From NCBI GenBank assembly GCA_035301625.1, contig DATGTW010000069.1:1-7168 (forward strand): a stretch of 7,168 bases of DNA, read 5' to 3'. The notes under the pieces were generated by a model, which made no database searches, was not told the DNA's origin, and saw only the letters and a list, made by a program, of their open reading frames with translations. Source of the DNA: Paenalcaligenes sp035301625. Its GTDB lineage: Bacteria > Pseudomonadota > Gammaproteobacteria > Burkholderiales > Burkholderiaceae_B. The position numbers and the translations under genes were made by a program. This document shows, one piece after another, positions 1 through 5,472 of this stretch. Each line of letters opens with the position of its first letter. The stretch's first letter is position 1.

Positions 1-633
1 GCCGTCCCCGATTACCAGATCGAAGAGATAGAAGAGCTGAATAAATCGTTGGAAAACAGAAAAGTAATCGAACGCTTTTCAGATGAGGTTTACAACCACT
101 TTGAATTTGATGAGGGTGGGCAAAATTCAATTTACGACAGGCCATCGGATCGGCTGTTTATTTATTACAGTGGCGAAGACTCTGCTTATTTCTTTAATTT
201 TGAGCAGTATCAGAATGATTTCTTGGACGAAGAAGAGGGCAGCAGTCAGTGGCCGGTGTATGAGGTCATGTCTGAGCCACAAAGCCCTATCTTGGGTTTT
301 GAGGTTAAAGAAGCCCGTATTGGGGGAGATGAAAGCACGCAATCGGATGGTGGCACTGGGAGTGTTTATTGGGTAGCCCCCGAGTTGCCTGTTTGGTTTG
401 ATAAGCTCAAAGGGGTCACTTTGCCTGGATACCCTTTACGGCGAGCGGAAACCACCTACATAGAAGGCATCAAGATGAGTTTCTACGTAGAGGTCGTGGA
501 TATTCGACCCATTGATCCCAAAGAGCTTGTGTTGACCCCACCAAAAGAATCAGAGCTCTTACCGTGGGATTCGCTCCAAGAGGATGAGCTTTATTTGTTT
601 GGGATCGAGACCCAAGAGGAAGAGGATGGGTGA
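1..633 (+). CDS. Acidic protein of unknown function (5' end outside window)
   Basis: I do not recognise this protein. The reading frame is open from the first base of the window to a TGA at 631-633, giving 210 visible residues, so the true start lies upstream. The TTG at base 49 is only an internal candidate and has no clear ribosome site. The protein is strikingly acidic: from base 49 onward I count about 43 Asp/Glu against 15 Lys/Arg in 194 residues, with acidic clusters near the middle (FLDEEEG) and at the C-terminus (TQEEEDG). It is also rich in aromatics (IYYSGEDSAYFFNFEQY). I see no signal peptide, membrane segment or cysteine in the visible part. It looks soluble and cytoplasmic. It converges on the ubiquinone hydroxylase gene with a gap of about 32 bp. 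Small acidic orphan proteins are often toxin-neutralising or DNA-mimic proteins, but nothing here shows that directly. Confidence 0.75.
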   Translation, partial: AVPDYQIEEIEELNKSLENRKVIERFSDEVYNHFEFDEGGQNSIYDRPSDRLFIYYSGEDSAYFFNFEQYQNDFLDEEEGSSQWPVYEVMSEPQSPILGFEVKEARIGGDESTQSDGGTGSVYWVAPELPVWFDKLKGVTLPGYPLRRAETTYIEGIKMSFYVEVVDIRPIDPKELVLTPPKESELLPWDSLQEDELYLFGIETQEEEDG

Positions 634-665
634 GGCATGTAAGCAGTATCAGAGCAGTTTGGGTA

Positions 666-1826
666 TCACCCGGTCAGTCGGGTAGCCACCAGCTTTTTAA
701 AGGGCACTACTTTATTGGCTATCTGTAGCAGAGCCTGTCGAGGCAGGCGGGCTCTGTCGTTGGTATACAGAGAGACTATAAAATTAGTGGCTGCAAATAA
801 GGGCAATGAGCTCAATCGATGCTCGCGAGTATAGGCACGCAGGACATGCAGTGTACTGAAATCCTGGCCACGGCGGTGCGCGTTGATCACCCGTTTGGCT
901 AAATGCTTGACGCTGAGAATGCCCAAGTTAAACCCGTGCGCTGTGACCGGATGCATGCCTACAGCGGCATCACCGATCAGCGCAAAGCGTTGTGCATGAA
1001 AGCGCGAGGCGTAGGTGCCTACCAGAGGGTACACGGTGCGCTCGCTGATGCGGCGCATTTCACCCAAGCGATGCTCATAACGCTCGGTAATGCTTTGATT
1101 AAAGGCCTCATCCTCCAAGGCGTTGAGTTGTTGCATCTCGTGGTGTGGCAGGGTTAGCACCACTGAAGAACGATTGCCATTTAACGGTAGTAATGCCCGC
1201 GTTTGCCCATAGCCAAACCATTCCCAGGCAATATGTTCATGGGGCACGGTATGTTCAGCCCTGAAAACCATCATGCTTCTTCCGTAATCAATCATTGGCG
1301 AGGCGATCCCCAGGGCACGGCGGGTCTCGGAGAATCGACTATCTGCTGCGACCAGTAACTGACTATGAATCTGCTCACCGTCTGCTAGGGTCACTGTTGC
1401 CTGTTGTGGGGACGTGGTGGTTGCCGTCACTGCGGCCTCGGTACGCAGATCTACATTGGGGTGGTCTGCAATTTGTAAATAGCCTGCCTTGCGAATGAGA
1501 TAATTAGGCACAAACCATCCCAGTTGCGATTGCCCGCCCAAGGAGGCCTCTATAAACATCCCTTGGGTCAAAGAGCCATCCATGACACGCGCATGGCGTA
1601 AATTGGAAATTTCCTCTTGGGGAATATGTGCCCACAAGCCCCACTGCTGCAGCAGCCGTTGAGATTCATGGGTCAAGGCGATCTCACGACCATCAAAAGT
1701 AGGGTTTTGCAACTGCTCTAAAGGCTGGCGCTCCAACAAAGTGACCTGTAAACCAGCTTCAGCCAAGGCATAGGCCAAGCTTAGACCTGTTGGACCAGCA
1801 CCGATAATGGTGACATCTGTATTCAT
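666..1826 (-). CDS. ubiM: FAD-dependent ubiquinone-biosynthesis hydroxylase, UbiH/UbiM-like
   Basis: This is a class A flavoprotein monooxygenase of the UbiH/UbiF/COQ6 family, 386 residues from the chosen ATG. Such enzymes use FAD, NAD(P)H and O2 to hydroxylate the ring of ubiquinone precursors at the inner face of the membrane. The N-terminus carries the ADP-binding beta-alpha-beta fold (IIGAGPTG, residues 7-14) with the ribose-binding Glu at 32 (LLERQ). The middle motif is ADSRFSETRR (161-170), where the usual DG is DS. The FAD/ribityl motif is IGDAAVGMHPVTAHGFNLG (284-302). The HPVTAHGFN form, rather than the HPIAGQGFN of UbiH, is what I associate with UbiM; this subtype rests on memory and is less sure than the family. 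I chose the ATG at 1826 over a TTG at 1847 because the Rossmann strand follows at once, as in relatives. Neither start has a strong ribosome site. It lies 83 bp behind the Nudix gene on the same strand. Confidence 0.85.
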   Translation of the reverse strand: MNTDVTIIGAGPTGLSLAYALAEAGLQVTLLERQPLEQLQNPTFDGREIALTHESQRLLQQWGLWAHIPQEEISNLRHARVMDGSLTQGMFIEASLGGQSQLGWFVPNYLIRKAGYLQIADHPNVDLRTEAAVTATTTSPQQATVTLADGEQIHSQLLVAADSRFSETRRALGIASPMIDYGRSMMVFRAEHTVPHEHIAWEWFGYGQTRALLPLNGNRSSVVLTLPHHEMQQLNALEDEAFNQSITERYEHRLGEMRRISERTVYPLVGTYASRFHAQRFALIGDAAVGMHPVTAHGFNLGILSVKHLAKRVINAHRRGQDFSTLHVLRAYTREHRLSSLPLFAATNFIVSLYTNDRARLPRQALLQIANKVVPFKKLVATRLTG

Positions 1827-1909
1827 AGTGGGATGGTTTTTATTCAAAAAATAACGGCAAAATAATAGCAGCCACCATTGTAGGGGGCGCAGGCTTAAAA
1901 GGGATTGAT

Positions 1910-2344
1910 TTAGCTTAAATCTACCGTGCGCAGTACTTGGTGCACCCCAGGGCTGACATCACTACGTTGTAAAACCTCGTTCGGTGATAGCCAATGCACA
2001 GCTTGGGCATCATCACTGGCCACTGGCTGCCCGCTAAGCCATTCACAACGGAAGCACAACACGACGAAATGTCGGATGATGTTTTGTTGCTCATCGCGTG
2101 CAAAAACATTCACGGCCTCGATAAGCTCGATCGCCCGTGCCGTCACCTGCGTCTCTTCGTAAAGCTCGCGCACCACCGCATCTGTCAGCGTCTCGCCCCA
2201 TTTGAGTTTACCCCCTGGAAAAGCAAGCTGACCCTGATTAGGGGGCTGACCGCGCTCGATTAAAAGTACCTGGCCCTCGTGCTCTAAAAAAGCAGAAACC
2301 CCGACGCGCGGGGTTAAAGGAATAGGTGCAGCAGATTGACTCAT
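1910..2344 (-). CDS. Nudix hydrolase (ADP-ribose pyrophosphatase-like, COG1051 type)
   Basis: This 144-residue protein is a single Nudix domain. These enzymes cleave nucleoside diphosphates linked to another moiety (such as ADP-ribose, NAD(H) or damaged NTPs) using Mg2+ held by the Nudix box. The box spans residues 45-67: Gly45, Glu51, then RELYEE at 59-64, with metal-binding Glu60, Glu63 and Glu64 intact. The Gly near the box's end is replaced by Gln66, a position that varies in active members. The preceding RVGVSAFLEHEGQVLLIERG strand and GQLAFPGG segment (38-45) are typical of the COG1051 group. The substrate cannot be read from the sequence. The ATG at 2344 begins just before the domain, with only a weak GAG upstream. 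It sits 49 bp downstream of nsrR on the same strand, so it may be co-transcribed with it. Family call is firm, exact activity unknown. Confidence 0.9.
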   Translation of the reverse strand: MSQSAAPIPLTPRVGVSAFLEHEGQVLLIERGQPPNQGQLAFPGGKLKWGETLTDAVVRELYEETQVTARAIELIEAVNVFARDEQQNIIRHFVVLCFRCEWLSGQPVASDDAQAVHWLSPNEVLQRSDVSPGVHQVLRTVDLS

Positions 2345-2393
2345 GGATAAACTCGATGGGTGATTAATGGTGCTTTATGAGATAAATAAACCT

Positions 2394-2855
2394 TTATTCA
2401 TCAGCCGTTTGAAAAGAAATCACATGCGTACTTTGATGATGGGCACTTTGTAATTGATCGCTGGTCAGCGCGATGTCTGCGAGTGTATAGGCATGTAGCG
2501 TGTCGATAAAAGCCTTTTTAGCCTCATACAGCACGCCCTTGAGCTTGCATGTCGGGCTAATCACGCATTGATTGTTTTCATCAAAACATTCCGCGATCTG
2601 CAAAGGCTCAAACTCGTTCACGAGCACACCCAAATTGATCTCTTCGGGTGCTTTGCCGAGTTTGAGTCCACCTTTTTGCCCGCGCACGCCAATCAAATAT
2701 CCGTGCTGCGTCAGATTAGCCACCACTTTGGCCAAGTGACTACGAGAAATATCATAAAAAGTGGCAATTTCGGTAATCGTCACCAAGCGCTCTGGGTGGG
2801 CTAGGTTATAGAGCAAAACCCGAAATGCATAATCAGTATGTTGTGTTAGTTGCAT
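2394..2855 (-). CDS. nsrR: Rrf2-family NO-sensing transcriptional repressor NsrR
   Basis: This 153-residue protein is an Rrf2-family winged-helix regulator. The helix-turn-helix lies about residues 25-50 (ITEIATFYDISRSHLAKVV), followed by the wing GVRGQKGGLKLG (56-67). Three cysteines, C90, C97 and C103 (AECFDENNQC, PTCKLKG), match the Fe-S cluster ligands of NsrR. Asp8 (QHTDYAFR) sits where characterised NsrR has its fourth ligand. NO nitrosylates the cluster and releases the repressor from DNA. The distal part, LKGVLYEAKKAFIDTLHAYTLADI, also fits NsrR rather than IscR, whose cysteine spacing differs. The ATG at 2855 gives the standard N-terminus MQLTQHTDYA; a GGGA sits 11 nt upstream, which is a weak ribosome site. 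The gene is divergent from nnrS, a classic NsrR target, and a matching inverted repeat lies in between. It may head an operon with the Nudix and ubiquinone-hydroxylase genes. Confidence 0.9.
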   Translation of the reverse strand: MQLTQHTDYAFRVLLYNLAHPERLVTITEIATFYDISRSHLAKVVANLTQHGYLIGVRGQKGGLKLGKAPEEINLGVLVNEFEPLQIAECFDENNQCVISPTCKLKGVLYEAKKAFIDTLHAYTLADIALTSDQLQSAHHQSTHVISFQTADE

Positions 2856-2890
2856 CGCCGTTTAAGTCCCACAGTAGTATTAAATGTATA

Positions 2891-2925
2891 TTAACATTGG
2901 AAAGCTAACATGTTATAAGTATAAA
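2891..2925 (+). promoter_or_regulatory. Predicted sigma70-type promoter(s) for nnrS
   Basis: A -35 box TTAACA (2891-2896, 5 of 6 to TTGACA), a 17-bp spacer and a -10 box TATAAG (2914-2919, 5 of 6) point toward nnrS, predicting a start near 2926. An overlapping second set is TTGGAA (2897-2902), 17 bp, TATAAA (2920-2925). Both would start transcription inside or at the edge of the inverted repeat at 2924-2946. A perfect 10-bp palindrome TAACATGTTA (2906-2915) lies between the boxes. I see no FNR/Dnr-type TTGAT-N4-ATCAA site. Confidence 0.55.
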
Positions 2926-2946
2926 CATGAGTGCGAAACTCATGTT
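2924..2946. promoter_or_regulatory. Candidate NsrR operator, 11-1-11 inverted repeat
   Basis: AACATGAGT (2924-2932) and its exact reverse complement ACTCATGTT (2938-2946) are separated by GCGAA, making a 23-bp site. From memory, the enterobacterial NsrR consensus is also 23 bp (11-1-11), with half-sites AAGATGYAT. This site keeps AA.ATG..T and A..CAT.TT at the matching places. It covers the predicted start of nnrS transcription, where bound NsrR would block RNA polymerase. A weaker dyad, AATGT-N6-ACATT (2883-2898), lies nearer nsrR and may be a second site or serve autoregulation. Binding is inferred, not shown. Confidence 0.55.
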
Positions 2947-3113
2947 AAGTGTATCTCCTAGTGGAAAAGCCCTGCGGACAGCGCTCATGCAACCGAAAAT
3001 GTACGATGTGGGTGTGTTGCAGAACACTGTCTCGGGGCCTATCCCTAAAAGAATTCGTTACAGCGGTGTATGTCTTGCATATACCACCAGCCAATAGCTA
3101 TAAGAGGCGCAGC
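2947..3113 (+). other. Long nnrS leader with overlapping small open frames, coding status unclear
   Basis: This is the stretch between the candidate operator and the nnrS ATG. One small frame opens at ATG 2942, or at ATG 2987 with a weak GGA 8 nt upstream, and ends at TAG 3095-3097. It would encode 51 or 36 residues; the shorter form begins MQPKMYDVGVLQ. A different frame is open from a GTG at 2949 right into nnrS and would add a cysteine-rich 55-residue extension. Neither resembles a family I know. I see no clear terminator or riboswitch fold. An untranslated leader is the simplest reading. Confidence 0.4.
3102..3107 (+). promoter_or_regulatory. Ribosome binding site that decides the nnrS start
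   Basis: AAGAGG ends 6 nt before the ATG at 3114. It is the only strong ribosome site upstream of the membrane protein. It supports ATG 3114 over the in-frame GTG at 2949, which lacks one and would add a sequence foreign to NnrS. Confidence 0.75.
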
Positions 3114-4334
3114 ATGATTCCTCTCCAGTCAAGCAGCACACAAACCAAGCAACCCGGTATTGGTTTTGCTTTCAAAACAGGGCTGGCGTTCAGACCATTT
3201 TTTTGGTTGGGTGCCGTCTTCTTATTAATATCCTTCGCCCTCTGGGCCGCATTTTGGCAAGGCAATCTGTTGGTTTCCCCACACGGTGGCATGATTTGGT
3301 GGCACCAACACGAAATGATATTTGGCTTTGCTGCAGCAATCATCGTTGGGTTTCTTTTAACTGCCGTACAAAACTGGACTGGCATACCCAGCCTCAGTGG
3401 ACCCTCACTTTGGGCCCTGGCAGGACTCTGGATACTGGCCCGTTTTTTTATACTTTTCCCAATGAACATCAATGCCTATGTACTTATGGCATTAGATGTC
3501 GCCTTTTTACCCATCGTCGCAATTATCATGGGTAAATGGGTCATCCAATCCAAACGCTGGCGAAACCTAATCTTTGCGCCTGTATTGTTGATATTTACCG
3601 CAGCCAATATCGGACAGCACCTCGGAGCAATCAACCAAAACAGCGCACTGGTCGAACGCAGTAGCTACCTAGCCGTCTGGGTGGTCCTCAACCTGATTAT
3701 TTTATTAGGTGGCCGCGTCATACCTTTTTTCACCTCACGTGCAGTGGGCGTACAAATTGAAACCCCAGCCAAATGGCGTGAAATGACCATACTGGGCAGC
3801 GCTCTGGGCATTAATATCCTATTTTTAATAGGCCTATTTGGCGTACCTATCCCAAAAATGCTGCTCGGCCTGCTACTGACCCTGACCGTCGTATTCAACC
3901 TCTGGCGCTGGAGTGCATGGAAGCTGAATCACTGCTGGCACGAACCCCTGCTATGGGGATTGCACATCAGTTACTTATTCGTCATCTTTGGTGCATTCCT
4001 ATGGCTACTCTCGCTAGGCAACCTAGTCCCCGTGGATAACGCCCTGCACGTACTGACCATAGGCGGCATTCTGGGCATCATCTTGGCCATGACCGCCCGG
4101 GTCAGCCTAGGCCACACAGGACGCCCCATCAAAGCACTGCCCGGCCTCACCTGGATGCTCATCGCAATCTTTGTAGCAGCACTCGTCCGCGGACCCTTAC
4201 TATGGATCTGGCCAGGATTTGCTGCGACCTCTTACCAGCTAAGCCTATTGCTTTGCATCGTCGCCTACCTGTGGTTTGTGGCTCTTTACACCGTGCCCTT
4301 ATGGACCACACGCACTGATGGGCGACCTGGTTAA
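3114..4334 (+). CDS. nnrS: NnrS family haem/copper membrane protein of the NO response
   Basis: This 406-residue polytopic inner-membrane protein has the length and motifs of NnrS. NnrS binds haem and copper, is found with denitrification and NO-response genes, and is known to lessen nitrosative stress; its exact chemistry is not settled. Hydrophobic segments fill nearly the whole chain from about residue 28 to 395, consistent with about 12 helices. Family signatures seen are FRPFFWLGA (26-34), WWHQHEMIFGF (62-72, with His64 and His66), FLLTAVQNWTG (80-90), GGRVIPFFTSRAVG (199-212), HVLTIGGILG (312-321) and MTARVSLGHTGR (326-337). The conserved His residues are candidate metal ligands. The start is fixed by AAGAGG six bases upstream. 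It is divergent from nsrR, with a probable NsrR operator over its promoter, so NO-induced expression is likely. No partner gene follows on the same strand; a repeat cluster does. Confidence 0.96.
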   Translation: MIPLQSSSTQTKQPGIGFAFKTGLAFRPFFWLGAVFLLISFALWAAFWQGNLLVSPHGGMIWWHQHEMIFGFAAAIIVGFLLTAVQNWTGIPSLSGPSLWALAGLWILARFFILFPMNINAYVLMALDVAFLPIVAIIMGKWVIQSKRWRNLIFAPVLLIFTAANIGQHLGAINQNSALVERSSYLAVWVVLNLIILLGGRVIPFFTSRAVGVQIETPAKWREMTILGSALGINILFLIGLFGVPIPKMLLGLLLTLTVVFNLWRWSAWKLNHCWHEPLLWGLHISYLFVIFGAFLWLLSLGNLVPVDNALHVLTIGGILGIILAMTARVSLGHTGRPIKALPGLTWMLIAIFVAALVRGPLLWIWPGFAATSYQLSLLLCIVAYLWFVALYTVPLWTTRTDGRPG

Positions 4335-4366
4335 AAAATTACCAATTTGAAGCATGACAGGCATCG

Positions 4367-4431
4367 TAACGAAGTTTTCTCGGGACCTTGTTCGCTAACG
4401 CTCACTGCGAAGCCCACACACAAACTTCTTA
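4367..4431 (-). repeat. Hairpin repeat unit A (minus orientation)
   Basis: Read on the minus strand, the outer stem is TAAGAAGTTT pairing with AAACTTC-G-TTA (one bulged G), 4367-4377 against 4422-4431. The loop holds TGAGCGTTAGCGAA (about 4391-4404), the core shared with the other units. An inner TTCGC/GCGAA pairing flanks that core on the + strand. There is no T-run, so it is not an ordinary Rho-independent terminator, although it lies just past the nnrS stop. Confidence 0.55.
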
Positions 4432-4446
4432 CGTGCCTTCACCTGC

Positions 4447-4480
4447 ACGCAGCATTGGTAGCTTCGCTCGAAATGCTCGT
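4447..4480 (-). repeat. Hairpin repeat unit B (minus orientation)
   Basis: Read on the minus strand, ACGAGCATT pairs with AATGCT-G-CGT, again with a bulged G (4447-4456 against 4472-4480). The loop carries TCGAGCGAAGC, a shortened form of the shared core. It is followed by TGCAGG, as after the plus-strand units. Another stem, GTAGCC/GGCTAC (4479-4484 and 4498-4503), abuts it. Confidence 0.5.
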
Positions 4481-4548
4481 AGCCCTTTTTGGGGCATGGC
4501 TACAAAAAGCTCACTGCTGCACAGGCTACAGATCCAAGACGCTCAAAA

Positions 4549-4626
4549 GGAGCTATTTTGAAGATGTTCCGAGCGCAGCGAGATATCGAAAAATAACTCC
4601 TGCAGAGCGACGTACAGAAACTCGCT
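4549..4626 (+). repeat. Hairpin repeat unit C (plus orientation)
   Basis: GGAG-C-TATTTT (4549-4559) pairs with AAAATA-A-CTCC (4590-4600): ten base pairs around one C-A mismatch. The loop holds CGAGCGCAGCGAG (4570-4582). A tail, GCAG...CAG...CTCGCT (4602-4626), matches the tail of unit D at the same spacing. Over about 80 bp the two plus-strand units align almost without gaps, so they are clearly related. Confidence 0.65.
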
Positions 4627-4659
4627 GATACAGAATCCACGAACTCTAAGACGGTCGGA

Positions 4660-4740
4660 GAGCGCTGTTTTGGAAATGCTTCGAGCGCTAGCGAGACATT
4701 GAAGAAACAACGCTCGCAGGCCGGCAAGCAGCAGCTCGCT
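4660..4740 (+). repeat. Hairpin repeat unit D (plus orientation)
   Basis: GAGCG-C-TGTTT (4660-4670) pairs with AAACA-A-CGCTC (4705-4715): ten base pairs with the same C-A mismatch seen in unit C. The stem bases themselves differ between the units, so pairing is kept while sequence changes. The loop holds CGAGCGCTAGCGAG (4682-4695), including the palindrome CGCTAGCG. The GCAG...CTCGCT tail (4716-4740) ends 16 bp before the nitroreductase stop codon. Confidence 0.65.
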
Positions 4741-4756
4741 TTAGATACCCGGTAGG

Positions 4757-5356
4757 TTACCCAAACACCTTGATGCGTTCGTCGTCTTCGATGAAGGTTT
4801 TTTCCATGGGCTCACCCTCGACGGATCCAAAGGGCATTTGAGCGCGCAGCACCCATTGGTTAGGGATGTTCCAGCGTTCACGGATAGCTTCGTCAGCAAA
4901 GGGGATATAGTGTTGCAGGCTGGCGCCGATATTGGCTGTGGCCAAGGCTGTCCAGACGGCAAATTGGGCCATGCCGCTGGCGTGTTCGGACCAGGTGGGG
5001 AAGTGCTCTGCGTATAGGGCAAAGCGTTCTTGTAGGTCTGTGACTGGGCCCATGTCTTCGAAAAACAGGACGGTGCCTACGCCGGCTGCAAAGCTGCGTA
5101 GTTTTTCTTCGGTGGGGCCAAAGTTTTCAGCAGGGACCATGTCACGCAGGTGGTTTTCGATGAGCGTCCAGAATTCGACGTTTTCATCGCCAAAAAGGAT
5201 TACAGCTCGTGAGCTTTGTGAGTGGAATGCTGATGGGGTGTGGCGCATGGTCTCTGTGATGAGGGCGCGGATTTCGTCGGGGCTTTGGCTGATGTTTTTG
5301 CCTAAAGCGTATTGGCTGCGTCTTTTTTTGAGTGCGGAAAGAAAGTTTGTTGCCAT
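4757..5356 (-). CDS. Nitroreductase family protein, Frm2/Hbn1 type (COG3560)
   Basis: This 199-residue protein belongs to the small FMN-dependent nitroreductase subgroup that includes yeast Frm2/Hbn1 and Lactococcus CinD. Members reduce nitro-compounds or quinones and are tied to oxidative or metal stress. Typical features are FLSALKKRRSQYAL (5-18, Arg12, Arg13 and Ser14 expected to hold the FMN phosphate), HTPSAFHSQSSRAVILFG (39-56), AAGVGTVLFFED (90-101), GMAQFAVWTALATANIGASLQHY (128-150) and NIPNQWVLRAQMPFG (163-177). Length and start agree with the family. The ATG at 5356 has only weak purines (AGTAGAAAA) upstream. It lies 116 bp behind pirin on the same strand; that gap contains a hairpin and an AT-rich palindrome, so it may be transcribed separately. 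The substrate is unknown. Confidence 0.9.
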   Translation of the reverse strand: MATNFLSALKKRRSQYALGKNISQSPDEIRALITETMRHTPSAFHSQSSRAVILFGDENVEFWTLIENHLRDMVPAENFGPTEEKLRSFAAGVGTVLFFEDMGPVTDLQERFALYAEHFPTWSEHASGMAQFAVWTALATANIGASLQHYIPFADEAIRERWNIPNQWVLRAQMPFGSVEGEPMEKTFIEDDERIKVFG

Positions 5357-5366
5357 TGTTTTCTAC

Positions 5367-5380
5367 TTTTAAATTTAAAA
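5367..5380. promoter_or_regulatory. AT-only perfect 14-bp palindrome upstream of nitroreductase
   Basis: TTTTAAATTTAAAA is its own reverse complement. It ends 10 bp upstream of the nitroreductase start codon, inside an AT-rich block (about 5357-5400). It could be an operator or simply AT-rich promoter DNA. I cannot place clear -35/-10 boxes. Confidence 0.3.
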
Positions 5381-5421
5381 TAATCAATGAATAAAATAAG
5401 TGGAATTTAGGTGTGGCCATT

Positions 5422-5439
5422 CAGCCGCTTTCGCGGCTG
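5422..5439 (-). terminator. GC-rich hairpin between pirin and nitroreductase genes
   Basis: CAGCCGC-TTTC-GCGGCTG forms a perfect 7-bp stem with a 4-nt loop, 33 bp past the pirin stop. On the transcribed (minus) strand no T-run follows, so it is not a textbook Rho-independent terminator. It may instead pause polymerase or protect the pirin transcript's 3' end. Confidence 0.4.
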
Positions 5440-5472
5440 TTGGCGCTATTTTTACGAGTATTTTGAAAATAT

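Noticed and set aside
668..683. ACCCG-N6-CGGGT as a terminator between the converging genes
   Set aside because: Only five base pairs, no T-run on either strand, and it overlaps the end of the hydroxylase coding sequence.
1827..1847. TTG start for the ubiquinone hydroxylase, seven codons upstream of the ATG
   Set aside because: Rare start codon, no ribosome site, and relatives begin right before the Rossmann strand as the ATG does.
1910..2344. Degenerate Nudix box as a sign of an inactive enzyme
   Set aside because: Only the late Gly is changed (Gln66); all metal-binding Glu residues and the Arg of the box are present, and this Gly varies in active members.
2949..3113. N-terminal extension of NnrS from a GTG at 2949
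   Set aside because: The added 55 residues do not resemble NnrS, no ribosome site precedes it, and a strong AAGAGG marks the ATG at 3114.
3098..3472. 124-residue antisense frame inside nnrS and similar frames opposite the hydroxylase and pirin
   Set aside because: Shadows of strong coding frames with no motif, ribosome site or plausible composition of their own.
4347..4628. 93-residue open frame on the + strand between nnrS and nitroreductase
   Set aside because: It runs through the hairpin repeats, has no ribosome site or familiar motif, and its composition follows the repeats rather than a protein.
4500..4727. 75-residue minus-strand open frame over the repeat units
   Set aside because: Same region of inverted repeats; no ribosome site, no protein-like pattern.
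4367..4740. CRISPR array
   Set aside because: Units are in both orientations, differ in sequence, are unevenly spaced, and lack uniform spacers.
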